Shown in pieces: positions 11,043-21,326 of a DNA stretch of 64,000 bases; the stretch's first letter is position 1, and each line of letters begins with the position of its first letter. A program made the translations under genes and the position numbers. Below the pieces are notes generated by a model. The model ran no database searches, was not told the origin of the DNA, and was given only the letters and a program-made list of their open reading frames with translations. The stretch spans positions 2,666,001 to 2,730,000 of the forward strand of contig NW_024468249.1 in NCBI RefSeq assembly GCF_002104995.1. Direction: 5' to 3'. The DNA comes from Linderina pennispora (Eukaryota; Kickxellomycota; Kickxellomycetes; Kickxellales; Kickxellaceae).

Positions 11043-11243
11043 TCACAAGCTCGAAATATTTTAGAAAAGGAGCGGATAGTGAAAACAAAAGAAGCGCAGG
11101 CAGGCCAGGAACAGATTCCCTGCTGGCCATTTTTCAACCGCATGACGCGGATCCCCGCGATCAAAGAATCTCCTGAGCCGTCGGCTTGGACGGGTGGTGC
11201 ATATTGAGACATAGACATGCTGCAAGTGCTAGTGTTTACAGTT

Positions 11244-12599
11244 TCAGAAAAGCGTGCCGTCAGATATGATGTTGATGGGCGGCTCCTTGGTCGCCGGGCG
11301 CAGCTCAGCAGCCTTCTCCCGGCCCGCCTTCCACGTACCGCCCTCCAGCACCCGGCCCAGGAACATCGTGGGCACGTTGCTGCCTGTGAGCCCCGACTTG
11401 TCCTTGATAATCTCGGCGACCTTGTCGAGCAGCACCACCGTCATTGCGCGCCACTCGACGATGACGTAGTCGCTGCCTTCGAACTGGGGGATGCCGCCCT
11501 TGGCATTGCGCAGCCCGCGATCGACGTCGTCCTGGTTGAGCGTCAGAACGCCCATGTCGACAAAGACCCCGCCGTTGCGGTACTCGGGCAGGCCGGTTAG
11601 CAGCTCTGTATCTGTGACAGCCAGGTTGCCGAGCCGGGTAACGACCTCAAGCAGCGACCATGTCAGCCACTGCGACAGCTTGTGGAAGGCTACCAGGCAG
11701 TCGAGCGACTCGACTTTGCCTTTAGCCAAAACATTCCCAATGTCGTCCTCGTACACGGGCACTAGGGTGTCGCACAGCCACACGTCGCCCAGCGACACGC
11801 CGTTGAACTGTGTGCGCGACTTGGGCCATACCGGATCGAAGCCGACGATGATGACCTCCCAGATCTTCTCGACCGATACAGCACTGCCAGCATCGGCGTT
11901 CCTGACCAGATAGTCAAGCATGCATCCGGGCCGAGCCAGATCCTGGCTGTCGGCACTGGCAAAGTACTGCGGACTCAGCTGCAACGCATCTCCGAGGCTG
12001 CGCAACAGCTGCGCGCGGTTCTCGCCGGCCAATAGTGGGTTCGAGTCTGAGACCTGGAATCCGTCCAGCAGATCCTTGTCGGTAAGCTTCTGCAATGCAA
12101 CGGCATCTGCCTGGTACGGGTTCTCCTTGGAGCTTGAGAATACGCCCTTCTCGAACATCCGCAATGCAGCCAAGCCCAGCCCCTCGGTGCGCTCGAAAGT
12201 ACCCAGTGCGTCCTTGTACTTCCACCTGCTGCCAGCGCCAGCGTCGATCAGAACCGACACGACAAACAGGTCGATGATCCGACGCGTGCACTCTGACTCA
12301 CTGGTGCCCTGGGCCTTCCATGCATCCACATGCTCGGCAACCAGATCGCGTGGGGACTCGGCGTCGGCCTTAACCACGTAGGAGCGCCAGCGGCCGTGCG
12401 TCGGCACCTTGGCAATGCTGCCGTGATCGCGCTCAATCAGGGAGATGACGTAGTCGGCGACCGACTCGATCTTGCTGGCATCGAACGAGAAGTGGCGGAG
12501 ATTGCTGTGCTCGGCGTGCTGGTACACCTTCTGCGATCGCTCGCGCACGGCCGCCAGCGACTTGAGGTAGGTGAGGATGTTGGATCCTGAAGCAGCCAT
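11244..12599 (-). CDS. URC4: DUF1688 uracil-catabolism protein
   Basis: This 451-residue single-exon protein spans the DUF1688 family (URC4/urg3), a component of the URC pyrimidine-degradation pathway known in fungi and bacteria. The family's biochemical activity is not settled. Supporting features are the SGSNILTYLKSLAAVRERSQKV start, the central AALRMFEKGVFSS, the DVWLCDTLVPVYEDD and QWLTWSLLEV blocks, and the highly typical C-terminus EPPINIISDGTLF. Length is normal for the family. A TATAAAA on the minus strand lies 108 bp upstream of the ATG. No other URC gene (for example URC1) is in the window, so this gene is unclustered here. Confidence 0.92.
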   Translation of the reverse strand: MAASGSNILTYLKSLAAVRERSQKVYQHAEHSNLRHFSFDASKIESVADYVISLIERDHGSIAKVPTHGRWRSYVVKADAESPRDLVAEHVDAWKAQGTSESECTRRIIDLFVVSVLIDAGAGSRWKYKDALGTFERTEGLGLAALRMFEKGVFSSSKENPYQADAVALQKLTDKDLLDGFQVSDSNPLLAGENRAQLLRSLGDALQLSPQYFASADSQDLARPGCMLDYLVRNADAGSAVSVEKIWEVIIVGFDPVWPKSRTQFNGVSLGDVWLCDTLVPVYEDDIGNVLAKGKVESLDCLVAFHKLSQWLTWSLLEVVTRLGNLAVTDTELLTGLPEYRNGGVFVDMGVLTLNQDDVDRGLRNAKGGIPQFEGSDYVIVEWRAMTVVLLDKVAEIIKDKSGLTGSNVPTMFLGRVLEGGTWKAGREKAAELRPATKEPPINIISDGTLF

Positions 12600-12706
12600 A
12601 GTGGGTAGAATCGGTGATTGGGGGTGCTGAAAGAGTAGAATATATGCGACAGCTGAAGAGAAATGAATGCTGACGGCTCAAACCCCTAGGGGCTGCCCTG
12701 CTCGTC

Positions 12707-12713
12707 TTTTATA
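12707..12713 (-). promoter_or_regulatory. TATA box of URC4
   Basis: TATAAAA reads on the minus strand about 108 bp upstream of the URC4 ATG, the spacing seen at other genes in this window. Confidence 0.5.
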
Positions 12714-13244
12714 ACCCGAAACACCCCCACGTCTGGCAGAAACCAGGGCATGACTCGGTGTTCCTGCGTAGTGCATGCACGGAAAGAGCAGCGGCGGGCA
12801 CGGGGATACGTAGTGGCTCTCTTCTGGTTACTATTCATAGGGCACACGCTCGTAAACAAACACGCTACACATGCGCTTCTGATGCACGGGCGCGGCACGT
12901 GATACACCATGATCTACTCCACGACCCGTCTGCACCTGTGCAATCTGCACGTCCTGGCTCCCACGGCCCACTTCCGCTGCGCAGGCGACATGGCACCTAG
13001 ACCCTCCGTCTGCTGTAATTTCCGAGTTGCCAAGCCGCACGGCCTCGCGCTACCTGCCTCTCTTATTACAGCTCGGTGGAAAATGCATTTATTTGCGAAA
13101 CTGCGTGTTCGGGAATCATACAAGGATACCTATCAAAACGTGCCGTCCGCCATCAAGCGAGGCGGCATCCATGCAGGCGATAAAGGACAAGTGAGCTATG
13201 CATGTGCACTATGCCAGGTGACAGAGCTTGCAATAGAGCAGCTA
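12714..13244. other. Intergenic between URC4 promoter and INTS8 end
   Basis: No supported gene. Small frames on both strands (for example 12909-13259) have no recognisable domain and partly overlap the INTS8 3' end. Confidence 0.4.
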
Positions 13245-16109
13245 CTACTTGAGGCTTAGTACGCCCGAGAGCCAGCCAAAGAACTCGGACAGGAATAATG
13301 GCCTGCTGCTGGCGAGCTCGCAGTCTGGCGCCGAGAACTCGATATGGACGGCGCTCGATGGCAATCTCCCCAGATACTGGCCGTACTCAACCATGCTGGA
13401 ATCCCAGAAGAACTGAGTTATCTGCTGATCTATTTCCTTCCTCTCGAACGCCTGCACTAGCAGGGGCATTGCCACCTCGTAGTTGATGTCGGTGCTGTAC
13501 TGATGCAGTACTGTCGCAGCACCGCGCATACCCAGGTCCGTTAGCGACCGGATCATGGCAGGCAGCAGCTTCTGGAACCACTCAGACGAGATGCAGCCAT
13601 CGAGCAGCTCGGGCGAGAACACATCTGTGTGTAGAGACAGGAACTCGATGAACAGCGGCATCAGGTGCTCGTTGAGCTTGGACTTTGAGCCTTGCGCGCT
13701 GTAGGCAACTGCAGAGAAGAACAGCCAGATGGCAGGGCTCTTGGGCACCAGCTGCACCGTGTACCGGAACACAATCAGCGCAATGTCACGCAGGTGCTTT
13801 GCATTCTTGCGGCCATGGTCGTTCTTTCCGTTGACAAACTCACCGACCACCGGCTTGCCTGGGCCGGCATCACTCGGGTCCTGGTGCGTAATGAGCGCCA
13901 TCAGATCGCACAGCCCTAGCGGACCGCTGACCGGCTCGCCCGTCTGCAACATTTCACTGAGCAGCGCAGCAAATAGAGTCAGGTACACGGGGTCGCCCCA
14001 CATGCGGCAGAACCGCTCGATTTCGTTCTCCATGCCCGCTCCGACCTGCGGTATGCTGCCGAGCTCTGTGTGCAACGTTGTCGACTCTGTCGACCGAGAT
14101 CCAACCGGAATCTTCATCAGCAGCTTTGCGATTTCTGCCACTGACCCGCGCACTTGCTCCAGCTGCTCCTTTGGAATCGCATCTCTGTCAAAGCGGTAGT
14201 TGGGCTCGCCGATGGCCCTGTCGACTTCGACGCCAGTCGTCAACAGCAGATCGCGCACCAAAACCAAAAGCGACGCTATCTGCAGTAGTGCGATGTGGAT
14301 CTCGGGCAGCTGCTGGTACAGCTTCGGACTCGCGGCAATGGCGCCTACCAGGTTGGTAAACACGTTGTTGTTGCCTTGCCGCAAGCAGATCAGCGACAGA
14401 CCTTCAAGGAACTCGAATCGAATCGGCACCTGGTCCTCGATAATGCTGCCGATATCGTCAGCTACATCTGCAATGTCCGTGCCCTGCTCGAGCTGGTAGA
14501 ATAGCGCGGCTAGCTTTGCGTGGACAGATACCTGTGCTACCAGCGAAGCCTTTAGCGCCTCCTCCTTCTCCAGAGCCGCCGCCATGATTGGGTTGGTCGC
14601 CTGCGGCGTCGCCGGCACGAATTCTGATATTTCCGCAAGTGCGCGCGAGAACCACACCTGCGCCTCCTTGTACTGCTCCTTTTCCAACAGCCGCAGGCCA
14701 GCCAGGTACCCGCACGACAGTCGCAACAGTGCCAGCTGCGTGGTTGTGACCTGTGCGCTAACCAACTCATGGGCCAGCATTTGGCTCTCGGGGATCGTAG
14801 CCTGCTTAGAACGCCAGCTTTCTGCATCGAGCTGCATATCTGTAGCTGCCACTGGCGCATATACAGAGCCGTGGCCAGTCAGGAAAGATGCAATCACCCT
14901 AGCCTGATCCAAGCATCTGACTCGATCCTCGTCAGCCAGCTGCTGCTGCTGCAGCCAGGCACCCGCCGCATCAACCAGAGCGCTATGTATCGATTCAGTC
15001 GCCGCAGTAGTCTGCTTTGCGCAGAAGCTGATGATCTTTGGATGTATATCAAGCAGCCACGCGAAACCATCACTGGACCCGCCCTTTTCCAGGATATCAA
15101 GCATACACTCCACCACAGCTGGCTGATAATCGCCACTGTCAACCAATGACGCGATCTTGTCCGAGCGCGTCTGTTGGATGTCTTCAGCCATATCAGTGTC
15201 GGCATCGCTGTTGAACGCAATTTCCTTGCACGCATCCACATACTCGTCTACGCTGGGCCGTGTGTTGTAGCCAGATAGCCCAAACTTTTCGGGCTTGCAC
15301 CGCTGTGGATCAATTGCCTGGCACTGCTGGAACATGCTTAGCGCCTGCTGATACTCGCTCTGGGCCAGCAGCACGCGTGCGATATCGTAGTATACGCAGA
15401 ATTTGAGCACCGTGCCAGACGCATCCAGGGACTCGGCGTGTTCCATGATTTTGTTACAGTTTAGTGACATTGCTTCGCCCTTCGGCACATCCAGCGTCAG
15501 CCCAATGTCCTCCTCGCGGTACGCTGACCGAACCCACCACCGCCTGAACTGAAACTCGCACTCCGCAAACCCGCCCTTGCCTTTGCAGGACTCAATAAGG
15601 TACATGTAGTAGACAAACCGCAGAGTCGCGTGCACCGTCCGCTCAATCTCTTCAACGTTAAACTTTACAAGCAAGGTCAAGTCCTTTGCCACGCTCAGCA
15701 GCCGGTCCTGCTTAGCGCTTAGCGGCGGTAGGCCGTTCGCTTTAAGCACACTATGCAATGTATCACTTGGTAGCCCTGTTTCGGGTGACACTGCAAACCG
15801 GCTGCACTGTCCAATCCGCGCCATATGTGCTATATCGCCTGTGCCGGCACCAGATCCCATGGTTGGTGACATTGGCGTCGATGGTGGCGTGGGCCCAGCA
15901 TATTGCATTGGCTGCTGGCCGTGTGCATCGCGTAATGTCGGGTATGAATTGAGAATGTAGTCGCGAAAGTTGTTGGTGCCGAACAGGCCCTTCAGCAGCT
16001 CCTGGGCTGCTGTTCGCCGCTCTGCCTCTGTAGGCCACTGGCTTGCACCGAAATCTTGCTGAATTTGCTCAGGATGCAAAAAATACGTGAACCAATCGAC
16101 CAAAGTCAT
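13245..16109 (-). CDS. INTS8: Integrator complex subunit 8 homologue
   Basis: A single exon from the ATG at 16109 encodes 954 aa. The protein is almost all alpha-helical (TPR-like). It aligns by eye to animal INTS8 in three places: a short N-terminal WF-x-FL motif; a TPR-like block around residues 245-275 (VYYDIARVLLAQSEYQQALS); and the C-terminal region around residues 845-925. That last block (MIRSLTDLGMRGAATVLHQY, then DINYE, then FFWDSSMVEYGQYLGR) matches the INTS8 pattern of CCSLLN..TQVAILCQFL..IDY..YIWDVTILEYL. INTS8 docks PP2A onto Integrator, which attenuates RNA polymerase II transcription and processes snRNAs. Low-complexity Pro/Ser/Gly occurs near residues 70-95. Integrator is absent from yeasts, so this supports an early-diverging fungus. 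Confidence 0.75.
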   Translation of the reverse strand: MTLVDWFTYFLHPEQIQQDFGASQWPTEAERRTAAQELLKGLFGTNNFRDYILNSYPTLRDAHGQQPMQYAGPTPPSTPMSPTMGSGAGTGDIAHMARIGQCSRFAVSPETGLPSDTLHSVLKANGLPPLSAKQDRLLSVAKDLTLLVKFNVEEIERTVHATLRFVYYMYLIESCKGKGGFAECEFQFRRWWVRSAYREEDIGLTLDVPKGEAMSLNCNKIMEHAESLDASGTVLKFCVYYDIARVLLAQSEYQQALSMFQQCQAIDPQRCKPEKFGLSGYNTRPSVDEYVDACKEIAFNSDADTDMAEDIQQTRSDKIASLVDSGDYQPAVVECMLDILEKGGSSDGFAWLLDIHPKIISFCAKQTTAATESIHSALVDAAGAWLQQQQLADEDRVRCLDQARVIASFLTGHGSVYAPVAATDMQLDAESWRSKQATIPESQMLAHELVSAQVTTTQLALLRLSCGYLAGLRLLEKEQYKEAQVWFSRALAEISEFVPATPQATNPIMAAALEKEEALKASLVAQVSVHAKLAALFYQLEQGTDIADVADDIGSIIEDQVPIRFEFLEGLSLICLRQGNNNVFTNLVGAIAASPKLYQQLPEIHIALLQIASLLVLVRDLLLTTGVEVDRAIGEPNYRFDRDAIPKEQLEQVRGSVAEIAKLLMKIPVGSRSTESTTLHTELGSIPQVGAGMENEIERFCRMWGDPVYLTLFAALLSEMLQTGEPVSGPLGLCDLMALITHQDPSDAGPGKPVVGEFVNGKNDHGRKNAKHLRDIALIVFRYTVQLVPKSPAIWLFFSAVAYSAQGSKSKLNEHLMPLFIEFLSLHTDVFSPELLDGCISSEWFQKLLPAMIRSLTDLGMRGAATVLHQYSTDINYEVAMPLLVQAFERKEIDQQITQFFWDSSMVEYGQYLGRLPSSAVHIEFSAPDCELASSRPLFLSEFFGWLSGVLSLK

Positions 16110-16341
16110 TTTCAAGTAGGAAATGAAGCTGTAAGAAGAGCAAAAGATAATGCACCGCAGTTAGTGTTGCAGTTTGGCTGTCGTCACCAGAAAATGGCCG
16201 GATTTTTGACAATGCAACCTTGTTTGTTTCTTCAAGGGGAGTTATGGAGATTTGCCTTCTCGGCGCGAAGAGCCAGGGAAACAAGGCATTTATTGCTAAA
16301 TGTTCAAAGGAGAACAAAGTGCTTTACAGAAATTGTTCTAC

Positions 16342-17696
16342 CTAGAGTAGCGCTCCACTTCTCCACCGCAGCAACTGCATGTTTAGGAACCAGACCTTTT
16401 TGTGCGAGGGCAAGCAGAGAATATACAAGCAAACCATTGCCATCAGCCCCACCATGTCAGTATCCTGTGAATGATAGATGCAGAGGTGCTGCAAGGCTAT
16501 TGAGTGCATCTCTGGGAACATACTTTCGTCTCTATCAGCTGGGTCGGCTTTGCTCTGCCTGACACCCAAGAACCAGAGTCTGGGCAATGCCGGTATGAAC
16601 GATACAGCAATACCAACACGGATTCTCAGCATGTCGATGCTGGATTGCCTCAGACATGTCCACCCAATGCCATTCAAGACAGGAAAGCGATATTCGAAGA
16701 GCTTGAATTTTGCCTCAACTGCTTGGGCTTGGGATGCCAGTGCTTTGGAAAGGAGCTTGTCCACCTTGCGCTCGGCCCTGCCGGGATAGTTGCTGAGCCC
16801 AGGCGCAACTGTTCTCGGAGTGAGTAGCAAGGAGATATCGATGCTGTCGATATGTTTAGGATTCTCACTGAGGTTGACATCCGCCAAGGGGTAGGCGAGA
16901 GTGCGTGAGGTTAAAAAGTCAGAATATATATTCGTGGCACCTAGCGTTTGCAGCGACTGGAGCCTCGGGAATAGCACTTGAAGACTGTCAGTATAGAGTG
17001 AACACGGAGGTTCTCCGCCAATGTCGTGATAAATCGAGAGCTTGCTGAGGTTAGGAAGCGAGATAGCTTCAGACGAACTCTGGACAGCCCAATCTCAAGT
17101 GATGTACCAGGATGTGGTGAGTGGCATAGTGCAGAGTTGACCATTGTCTACCCGCGGGAGCCAGCCAATAATTTCAACTGACATACCATTGCACCAAAGT
17201 TTGGTTAGACTCTCAGAAAAGGCGCTGCCAGGCTTTTCAGGGAACGGCTCCTCGATCCGTAGGAATTGGAGCTTAGGCAGGAGATGTGTAGCAACCCTAT
17301 CAAACAAAGGATCCAATATAATTGCATCCGATCCGTATGTCGACGGATAGCGGATCTCAGCTATTCCTGGCATGTCGTCGTTAAAAAGTGCAGCCAGAAC
17401 ACCAGCAGCATCGCCTGTCAGCTCTGTATCGTCAATATAATCCCCTAACGAACCGCAGTATTGAAACTGAGCGCCAGTTTTCCTTGTTGAACCCAAAGTA
17501 CTGGGCAATAGCTGTGCGGTTTAACTGCGAACTCGCATACTGATGCCACGTCCGACATAGTCGCCAACTGTACTGCCTTTTGCCATTCGGCCATATCCAA
17601 CACTTCGTGTAGTAATTCCTTAAGCACTAGCACAACGGTGCGCTTTAAAATGGCATCTCCAGCCAAGCTGCTCAGATGCAAACTGTGCAAGTTCAT
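16342..17696 (-). pseudogene. Broken leucine-rich/F-box-like family gene
   Basis: Coding-like sequence runs through three disrupted parts. Frame 1 is 17696-17445 (LHSLHLSSLAGDAILKRTVV ...). It shifts to a second frame that is open in 17508-17095 (QYCGSLGDYIDDTELTGDAA ...). That second frame meets an in-frame TGA at 17097-17095 and then continues in the same frame to 16342 (ISLPNLSKLSIYHDIGGEPP ...). The upstream F-box-like start seen in intact relatives is missing, with an in-frame TAA shortly before the first ATG. Composition and repeated leucine-rich strands resemble the left-edge partial gene. One frameshift, one nonsense codon and N-terminal truncation make this a decaying paralogue. Confidence 0.65.
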
Positions 17697-18962
17697 TTTG
17701 GAATAGCATTCAAAGAGATAGGGATAGGGTTAATAATTAAGGTAAAACTGAAGGTAATTTCCCTATCTATGTGACATTAAGATCCACAAATAAGCATACC
17801 GTTATGTATGAGCAGTGCTATCTGGGTATACATGTGACAATATACGTTTGTACGGCCTACTCGATATTCAGAGGTCTGGTGAACTGCTCCCAACAGCTTT
17901 TCAGTGCTTTCCATATATTCAGTCCATTTCTCTATTGACCATGAATGTTTGGGTACTCTAAATTAGAAAATACGCAAATAATTTGTGGCTGTCTTTACCA
18001 TGGATACAAGAATGCACCTTATCAGCGACTATCATCATTGAAACTAAGGCAACTTTTTGGCGAATATTTTAAATCAAAAGCTGACTAGTGGAAATACGAT
18101 AGGTGTTTATGATATTGTAAATAGCTAGTGAAGAAATGCCTATTCCTATTTACATGCTTTTTGACCACCAAAGCTCCTAGATCTCATATCTTAGTGGCTG
18201 TGTAAATTTCCAAGAAGATAGGGTGTATGTGGTTTCATCATATCTATCTTGTTCTCACTATTCCCTACTCCCTATGCACTGGGAGACAAGAGGTAGCAAG
18301 AGTGCCGTGCTGTATTAGAGCACATGCACAAGCCACTTGTATAGTTTGCAGAAATTCCTGAAACCATATGCTGCATATCCCAGCACTGTTTATACATCCA
18401 ACGGCTTGTTTCATTTAAAGAGCCCAGAGTGCTGTGTTGTATTCGCGCAAAATAGCGGTGCAGTTTTATTTTTGGAATGCCACCTATGTGCTCCATTTGG
18501 TAAAGCAGGGGTTTTTGTCCAACCAATAACGCCATCATACATAGGAGCCAATATCAAGAGAAATGTGCAACACACTTCAAAAAGTGAAAGTAGGATTACT
18601 GTTTTTGGTGTCCGAGATTACATGCAGTATGTGCTATGTTCTGCCATAGTGCACCTTTACTCGTCCACCGAATTTTATAGATTTTAGTCCTCTATCTGTT
18701 GCAGGAAACAGTGACTAGGCACGTCTACTAGTCAAGAATGAAAATACACCCAGTTCAAATGACACTTGTTATGACAGTTGTATCGTGTGCGTTCCAGGAC
18801 TGACATGCCCTTACATAATACGTCTCCTATAGTAGCAGCCATGTTGTTGGCTCACGATGCGCTGATACTGCGCAGGTGCTTTTGAAGGCTGTATCAGGAT
18901 GTTGGTCGATTGGTGATAAGTACAAGGCGGTAGGAACTGAAAAAGGAATATTGTTGCAAGAT
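17697..18962. other. AT-rich gene-free stretch
   Basis: About 1.27 kb that is clearly more AT-rich than its surroundings. Overlapping short frames (18272-18538 minus, 18337-18687 plus) have no recognisable domains. Nothing here can be supported as a gene. Confidence 0.4.
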
Positions 18963-20357
18963 TTATACCGAAAGCTCGCTCGAGGTAGACACACTGTCGT
19001 CTTCGGAGTCTGCTTTAGAGTTGTCGGACAGAGCGCCAGGCAGCGGCGGCGGTATGCTTTTGGTCAGGAATGGTGTCCATCGCAGCTTCTCGGAGTCTAT
19101 CCGGCGCGGATTCTTTTGCTGAGCTCTACCAACGTACTCCTCCAGCTTCGCTACATCCGCGACGATCGTATAGGCGCCCGACGATCCAGGGGCGCGCTGC
19201 AGCATGCCGTCAGTCTGCAGGGTGCTAACAATGTCATCGGGCGTCATCCCGGTCCGCTGGCTGATGTTGGCGATCGAGATTGCCCCTGACTCTGGTAAGG
19301 AGTCGGGGTCAAGCAGTATCTCATAGACTGCACGGCGCCAGTAGCTGCGGTAACTGAGTAGCCCGAAATCCGACAGCGGCTTCTCGGGAGACCCCGGCAC
19401 GCCCTCCTTTTTAGACAGCAGGTAGCTGAATTCGATCATCAGCTTTCCGTAGCCCTCACGCTGCTTGGATGGCAAGATCATGATGCATGAGAGGTTGTAG
19501 CCCTGTGCCGACCGCTTCTCTTTGGAGTAGTACCCAGCAAAGTGGTACCCGAACTGGTCGTACTCGCACAGAATGTAGAACAGAAACGGCTCGACGTCAT
19601 AGTACAGCGTCTTTGTGTCTAGGAACATCTTGCCAATCAGGCACAGGTTCTGGCAGTATATCTTGTTTTTGCGCCCGTCGACCTCAAACACCGACAGGTT
19701 GCCGTCGCGGTAGATTTCGTCGCCTGGCGGATGTCGCAACGGACACTTCAAGCAGTGTCGCTTGTACGTGTACTCGCTCTTGATATATTTCAGGCAGAAT
19801 TCGCAGATGTACAGCAGCGAGTGGCGGCTGTACTCTTCGGGGTATGGCGAAATATACCACGAGTCGATTTCATACCCACCTATGCGGATCTTCTTCACCT
19901 GGTAGCCAACGCCCGAGCCTACGCTAGGCGTCGATGGCGTGCTGGGGTCAACAATAGGCTGAACCCCGGTCTCGCTTGCCTCGACGAGCCCGGCTTTTGT
20001 CTGTGCCTCCTCATAAGCCAGCCGATCCTCGTCCTTTGGGATAAACCGCCCGGTGTCTGCAGCGTGTGCGTCGAGGCGGTTGGAGAAGAACACACGTGCA
20101 TCTGGGTCGAGTGGCGGTTGCGGCTTAGGCTTGCGCTTTACGTAGGGGCGACGCCGCTTGGGCGCTCCCTCGTCGTCCGTCCCGTGGCTACCCGCTTCAA
20201 CGGCCGCCTTGGGCGGTCTTCCGAGTCGCCGCCCAGGCGCGCGCGCTGCGCTGGACGGGGGCCGGCCGCGGCTTCGACTGCCCCGAGGTCGCCCGCGCGG
20301 GGCTCGCGGCGGCGACGCTATTGTTGTTTGCTTGTCGGTCTGCAGCGCCTTTGTCAT
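18963..20357 (-). CDS. MYST histone acetyltransferase, Sas3/Mst2 (MOZ) type
   Basis: The first ATG (20357) gives 464 aa. The basic N-terminus (~1-85) carries AT-hook-like GRPRGSR and RLGRPPK motifs. The MYST domain (~160-400) opens with KIRIGGYEIDSWYISPYPEEY, whose EIDxWY/PYPEEYS form is closer to Sas3/Mst2/MOZ than to Esa1. It has the C2HC zinc finger CEFCLKYIKSEYTYKRHCLKC. The SVFEVDGRKNKIYCQNLCLI segment is followed by a KMFLD segment with the autoacetylated lysine. The acetyl-CoA motif is QREGYGKLM, and the catalytic-Glu region is SPEKPLSDFGLLSY. It probably acetylates histone H3 in a NuA3-like complex. A CAG acceptor-like site lies just upstream, so a short 5' exon cannot be excluded. 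Confidence 0.9.
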   Translation of the reverse strand: MTKALQTDKQTTIASPPRAPRGRPRGSRSRGRPPSSAARAPGRRLGRPPKAAVEAGSHGTDDEGAPKRRRPYVKRKPKPQPPLDPDARVFFSNRLDAHAADTGRFIPKDEDRLAYEEAQTKAGLVEASETGVQPIVDPSTPSTPSVGSGVGYQVKKIRIGGYEIDSWYISPYPEEYSRHSLLYICEFCLKYIKSEYTYKRHCLKCPLRHPPGDEIYRDGNLSVFEVDGRKNKIYCQNLCLIGKMFLDTKTLYYDVEPFLFYILCEYDQFGYHFAGYYSKEKRSAQGYNLSCIMILPSKQREGYGKLMIEFSYLLSKKEGVPGSPEKPLSDFGLLSYRSYWRRAVYEILLDPDSLPESGAISIANISQRTGMTPDDIVSTLQTDGMLQRAPGSSGAYTIVADVAKLEEYVGRAQQKNPRRIDSEKLRWTPFLTKSIPPPLPGALSDNSKADSEDDSVSTSSELSV

Positions 20358-20648
20358 TTGGCCTGGTGTCAAGCTGGGGAATGGTGTTCTAGAGGCAGAT
20401 TCGTACTCCTGCGCGTACGACCAGGTGCATTAATAGCCGTGGATTCGAGAGGCAGAAAAACAGCGCGACTAGTACTCGCGTAGGAAACGGACAAAGAGCA
20501 GAGCATGCAGCAAGCAAGAGGCGAGAAAGAGCTGCTTGTGTTCTTGCAGACACACCGAGTGGGACTTGAGCTTTTTTCTTCCTTGGTCAACACCGCGTTG
20601 GAAAAAAGTGTACAAAAATTTTTATTGGCTGCTGCGAAATAATTTTCC

Positions 20649-20930
20649 TCAAGAGCGCGAGGGCGGCGACACCAGAATGACGCCGTCGCCGCGGACGAAC
20701 AGCATGGGCACCTTGCGGTTGACGGTCCGTACTGTCGATGCCGCCGACTCGTCGCTGACCTCGGCAATTGTGATGGTCTCCTCGACCTCGCCCAGCACCA
20801 TGTTCAGGTGCTGGTCGTATGCATGCAGCCGCCCACGCAATTCCCGGTCGCCACGGAGTTTGACGTAAATGCGCTCGTCCAGGCTCAGCCGAACCAGGTC
20901 CAGGGGCTCCTCGATGCTCGTGTCCGCCAT
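20649..20930 (-). CDS. LSM3: U6 snRNA-associated Sm-like protein LSm3
   Basis: This 93-residue single-exon protein covers the whole Sm fold. Sm1 is [28 protein letters not shown] and Sm2 is [16 protein letters not shown]. The N-terminal [19 protein letters not shown] is characteristic of LSm3. It is a subunit of the LSm2-8 ring on U6 snRNA in the nucleus and the LSm1-7 ring in mRNA decay. It lies between the MYST gene on the same strand and a divergent gene starting at 21327, so its promoter region is shared with that gene. Confidence 0.95.
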   Translation of the reverse strand: MADTSIEEPLDLVRLSLDERIYVKLRGDRELRGRLHAYDQHLNMVLGEVEETITIAEVSDESAASTVRTVNRKVPMLFVRGDGVILVSPPSRS

Positions 20931-21326
20931 GCTGCTGTCTGCGAAACTGGATTGTAATGCTGGGTTATCGTGAAATTAGCAGCGAAACTGGAGTAGAAAA
21001 AGGCAGGCTAGAGTACGAGAGCCGCTTGCGTGCTGTTGTGATCACGCTATAAATCCATTTGCCTTGGGCCGATCAAGCCCCTGCGCTCGGTTCGGCGGCG
21101 AACAGTATAGAGTGTCTGCGCCAGTCAATTGGTACCGGGCTGGGCCAACAGCATGGCCCATGTGAAGGCACCACATGCGATACTGTCCCTGGAATATGTG
21201 GGTGCTGCATGCCATTACTTATCACTGCCCATTCCCATATCAGCGCAGCCGGTAACGCCAGACTTGCCACATCATGCCATCTGTTGTCACTGCCGCCGAA
21301 TACGCAGCATAAACTCTAGCTATACC

